Assembly: GCA_937868035.1 (NCBI GenBank)
Contig: CALMLK010000375.1
Coordinates: forward strand, 1 to 15,913
DNA: 15,913 nt
Direction: 5' to 3'
From: an uncultured Alphaproteobacteria bacterium
GTDB lineage: Bacteria > Pseudomonadota > Alphaproteobacteria > Rhizobiales > Aestuariivirgaceae
This document shows positions 13,661-15,913 of the stretch, one piece after another; within the stretch, counting starts at the first letter, position 1, and every line of letters starts with the position of its first letter. The position numbers and the translations under genes were made by a program. Below the pieces are notes generated by a model that made no database searches, was not told where the DNA came from, and saw nothing but the letters and a program-made list of their open reading frames with translations.

Positions 13661-14782
13661 TCAGACCTTGATCCAGTTCCGTTGCTTCGACGACACGATC
13701 GCGGCGTCCACAACCTTCTGGATCTCGTAGGCCTCGCGGAAATCGGGTCCTGTGCTCTTTCCCTTGGCAATGCCGCCGAGGAATTCGGCCATCTCGATGG
13801 TCTTGAGGTCGTTGAAGCCAAGCTGGTGGCCACCCGCCACGCAGAAGCCGCCATAAGGTTCATGCTGCGGGCCGGCCTCGATCCGCGTGAACCCCATGTG
13901 ACGTGCCTCGCCACCCGCCTTGTAGTAGAGCAGTTCGTTGAGGCGTTCCTGCGTGAACACGAGACTTCCCTTCTCGCCCGTGAGTTCGAAGCCCAACTGC
14001 ATCTTGCGGCCCGTCTGAATCCAGTTCGCCTCGATGGTGCCACCGCAGCCACGGCCGAACTGCACGAGAAGGCGTGCCACGTCGTCGACCTCGACAGGCT
14101 TCGTTTCCTTCGCGCCCCGCGCCACCGGACGCTGCTTGATGACCGTCCGCACATCAGCGCTCACTTCGGCAATGTCGCCCAGCAGGAAGCGCGCCATGCC
14201 GATGATGTGCGAGCCGAGATCCGCGATCACACCAGGCCCGCCCGACGGATCGATCCGCCACGTCCATGGGCTTTGCGGATCATGCATGTAGTCTTCCGCG
14301 TGAATGCCGCGGAACCCTGTGATCTCACCCAGTTCGCCGGCCTCCACCATCTGCCGCGCCAGCTTGAGCAGCGGGTTCTTGATGTAGTTGAAGCCCACCT
14401 GCGTGCAAACACCCTTCGCTTCGGCCGCCTTCACCATTTCGAGGGAGTCGGCCAGCGTGGGCGACAGGGGTTTTTCGCAATGCACGTGCTTGCCTGCGGC
14501 GATGGCCGCAAGCGCCATTTCCTTGTGCAAGGAATTGGGCGTGGTGATCGAGACGACCTGCACCGCCGGGTTGGCGATCAGCTGTTTCCAGTCCCCGGTT
14601 GCGGCTTCGAAGCCATATTGATGCGCCGCCTTCTTTGCCGCCTCTCCATTCACATCCGCCACCGCAACCAGCCGTGGCGTGGGGATGTCCGGAAAGGCCG
14701 AGAGGGCGGTGCGATAGGCAATGGCATGGGCCTTGCCCATGAAGCCGGTTCCGATCAATCCAATGCCGATCTCTTTCATCAT
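13661..14782 (-). CDS. Gfo/Idh/MocA-family NAD(P)-dependent dehydrogenase (inositol dehydrogenase-like)
   Basis: The 373-residue product has an N-terminal Rossmann domain (GIGLIGTGFMGKAHA, residues 5-19). The family catalytic Lys104 lies in HCEKPLSPTLADS, and the C-terminal substrate domain holds D188 and H192 in VIADLGSHIIGMARF, giving the Lys/Asp/His set of active inositol dehydrogenases. Members oxidise a hydroxyl of a sugar or cyclitol; with iolD 18 bases upstream, an inositol or rhizopine derivative is the likely substrate. The gene could be called iolG- or mocA-like, but the subfamily cannot be fixed by eye. Start ATG 14782 is followed directly by ATG 14779, with AGAGAG just upstream. 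It is the second gene of the minus-strand operon. Confidence 0.9.
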   Translation of the reverse strand: MMKEIGIGLIGTGFMGKAHAIAYRTALSAFPDIPTPRLVAVADVNGEAAKKAAHQYGFEAATGDWKQLIANPAVQVVSITTPNSLHKEMALAAIAAGKHVHCEKPLSPTLADSLEMVKAAEAKGVCTQVGFNYIKNPLLKLARQMVEAGELGEITGFRGIHAEDYMHDPQSPWTWRIDPSGGPGVIADLGSHIIGMARFLLGDIAEVSADVRTVIKQRPVARGAKETKPVEVDDVARLLVQFGRGCGGTIEANWIQTGRKMQLGFELTGEKGSLVFTQERLNELLYYKAGGEARHMGFTRIEAGPQHEPYGGFCVAGGHQLGFNDLKTIEMAEFLGGIAKGKSTGPDFREAYEIQKVVDAAIVSSKQRNWIKV

Positions 14783-14800
14783 GCTCTCTGCCCGTTGCGG

Positions 14801-15913
14801 TTACACGCCGACGCGCTGCTTCGAGCGCACGTCAGCCTGGTATTTGGCGCTGTCATTCACCGCATCGCGCGACGACACCTGCGGCACGCCCACGTCCCAC
14901 AGGGCATCGCCCGGCGTCCACGTGTAGGCGTCCGAGACAATGGAGATCACCGTCGTCCGGTCATTGCCCTTGGCCCAGTCCATGGCCTGCTCCAGTTCGG
15001 CAAGGCTGTTCACCTTGCGGGCATAGGCGCCCATAGATTCCGCGTGCTTCACAAAATCCACGCTGAAGGGCTCGATCGCCGTCTTGCAATCCTTCAACAG
15101 GTTGTTGAAGCCGGGGGTTCCCTTGAACTGCTGCAGCCGGCTGATCACCGCATAGCCGCCATTGTCACACACGATGACGATGAGCTTGTGGCCGGTCAGC
15201 ACCGATGAATAGATGTCAGAGTTCATCAGCATGTAGGAGCCATCGCCCACCATGACGATGACATCGCGCGTCGGGTCCGCCATCTTGGCGCCCCAGCCAC
15301 CCGCAATCTCATAGCCCATGCAGGAGAAGCCGAACTCCAGGTCGTAGGAATTCGTGGTCTTGCAGCGCCAGTTCTTCATCGTCTCGCCGGGCAATCCGCC
15401 GGCGGCGGTGAGCATGTAGTCGCGCGGCTCCGCCTTCTTGTTCACCACGCCAACCACTTGCGCGTATGTCGGCACAGGCGCGTTGGTCGGCTTCTGGTAG
15501 CCATCGAGCGCTGTGTTCCACTCCGCCATGAGAGATTTGGCTTTCTTGGTCCACGCGGCTTCAACCTTCCAGCCCTTCAGGGCTGCCGCCAGCTCTTCCA
15601 CCGTTTCCTTTGCATCGCCAACCACGGCCAGCGCGCGGTGCTTGGTGGCATCCCAGCGCGCCGTGTTGATGGAGATGAACTTTGACTCCTGGTGGAACAG
15701 CGTCCACGATCCCGTGGTGAAGTCCATGAGCCGCGTCCCGATGGCGACGATCACATCGGCGTCCGCCGCAAGTGCGTTGGCCGACGTCGAGCCCACGATA
15801 CCGATGGGACCGGCATAGGCGGGATGATCATGCGGCACCGTCGATTTTCCGGCAATGGTCTCGGTGATGGGAATGCCGTGATCCACAGCGAACTGCGCCA
15901 CCAGCTCCTCGGC
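14801..15913 (-). CDS. iolD: 3D-(3,5/4)-trihydroxycyclohexane-1,2-dione hydrolase IolD (C-terminal part, cut by right edge)
   Basis: The 370 residues present are the middle and C-terminus of a thiamine-diphosphate enzyme; the N-terminal PYR domain lies beyond the window. The central domain has PITETIAGKSTVPHDHPAY and GPIGIVGSTSANALA. The PP domain has FGFSCMGYEIAGGWGAKMA and the ThDP/Mg motif from GDGSYMLMNSDIY to CDNGGYAVI. LQQFKGTPGFNNL and the C-terminal SDAYTWTPGDALWDVGVPQVS are distinctive of IolD. IolD hydrolytically opens the inositol-derived cyclohexanedione ring to 5-deoxyglucuronate. It is the earliest visible gene of the minus-strand operon and anchors the cluster as inositol catabolism. 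The stop TAA is 18 bases before the dehydrogenase ATG. Confidence 0.93.
   Translation of the reverse strand, partial: AEELVAQFAVDHGIPITETIAGKSTVPHDHPAYAGPIGIVGSTSANALAADADVIVAIGTRLMDFTTGSWTLFHQESKFISINTARWDATKHRALAVVGDAKETVEELAAALKGWKVEAAWTKKAKSLMAEWNTALDGYQKPTNAPVPTYAQVVGVVNKKAEPRDYMLTAAGGLPGETMKNWRCKTTNSYDLEFGFSCMGYEIAGGWGAKMADPTRDVIVMVGDGSYMLMNSDIYSSVLTGHKLIVIVCDNGGYAVISRLQQFKGTPGFNNLLKDCKTAIEPFSVDFVKHAESMGAYARKVNSLAELEQAMDWAKGNDRTTVISIVSDAYTWTPGDALWDVGVPQVSSRDAVNDSAKYQADVRSKQRVGV

Noticed and set aside
13148..15208. 686-codon plus-strand open frame
   Set aside because: It lies antisense to the ferredoxin, dehydrogenase and IolD genes, whose minus-strand products carry full family motifs. 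The plus-strand translation shows no recognisable domain.

Overview
The window looks like chromosomal DNA of an alphaproteobacterium, most likely Hyphomicrobiales (Rhizobiales). The evidence is GC-rich coding sequence with long spurious antisense frames, an extensin-like C-terminal domain protein, a HisKA_2-type kinase, an inositol/rhizopine-type catabolic cluster with a MocE-like Rieske ferredoxin, and promoter motifs of the alphaproteobacterial general stress sigma factor (EcfG/RpoE2: GGAAC-N16-CGTT). No RNA genes, insertion sequences or CRISPR arrays were seen.

Layout. (1) 1-2921: a two-gene minus-strand catabolic operon, made of an aldehyde dehydrogenase followed by a dimethylglycine/sarcosine dehydrogenase-like flavoprotein that runs off the left edge. 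A divergent XRE-cupin regulator (PuuR-like architecture) faces it across an AT-rich, dyad-containing intergenic region. (2) 2952-7173: a tightly overlapped minus-strand signalling operon. Its order is CHASE3 membrane histidine kinase, single-domain response regulator, receiver-HisKA_2 kinase hybrid, and a secreted sugar-type periplasmic binding protein with no ABC permease or ATPase beside it. (3) 7262-8359: a secreted, proline-rich extensin-like protein. (4) 8522-11294: an AI-2E/PerM-type permease with an extra C-terminal domain and a YihY/BrkB membrane protein. Each is preceded by a perfect GGAAC-N16-CGTT stress promoter, and a weaker copy faces the extensin-like gene. (5) 11295-11534: a remnant of a PanB-like (ketopantoate hydroxymethyltransferase family) gene. 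(6) 11568-15913: an inositol-type catabolic region. An IolI-like isomerase on the plus strand converges on a minus-strand operon: iolD (cut by the right edge), a Gfo/Idh/MocA dehydrogenase, a doubtful small ORF, a frameshifted MocE-like Rieske ferredoxin and a hydroxypyruvate-isomerase-like TIM barrel.

How the parts work together. Region 1 probably oxidises an N-methylated amine or amino acid and its aldehyde product under local repression. Region 6 probably oxidises, isomerises and ring-opens an inositol or inositol derivative. Region 2 looks like a ligand-sensing phosphorelay without its own DNA-binding output. HisKA_2 kinases in Alphaproteobacteria often feed the PhyR-EcfG stress pathway, and EcfG-type promoters lie a little over 1 kb upstream of this operon. 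A link between regions 2 and 4 is therefore worth testing, but it is inference. The most noteworthy points are the orphan binding protein in the kinase operon, the repeated stress promoters, the PanB-like relic and the frameshift through the Rieske cluster motif.
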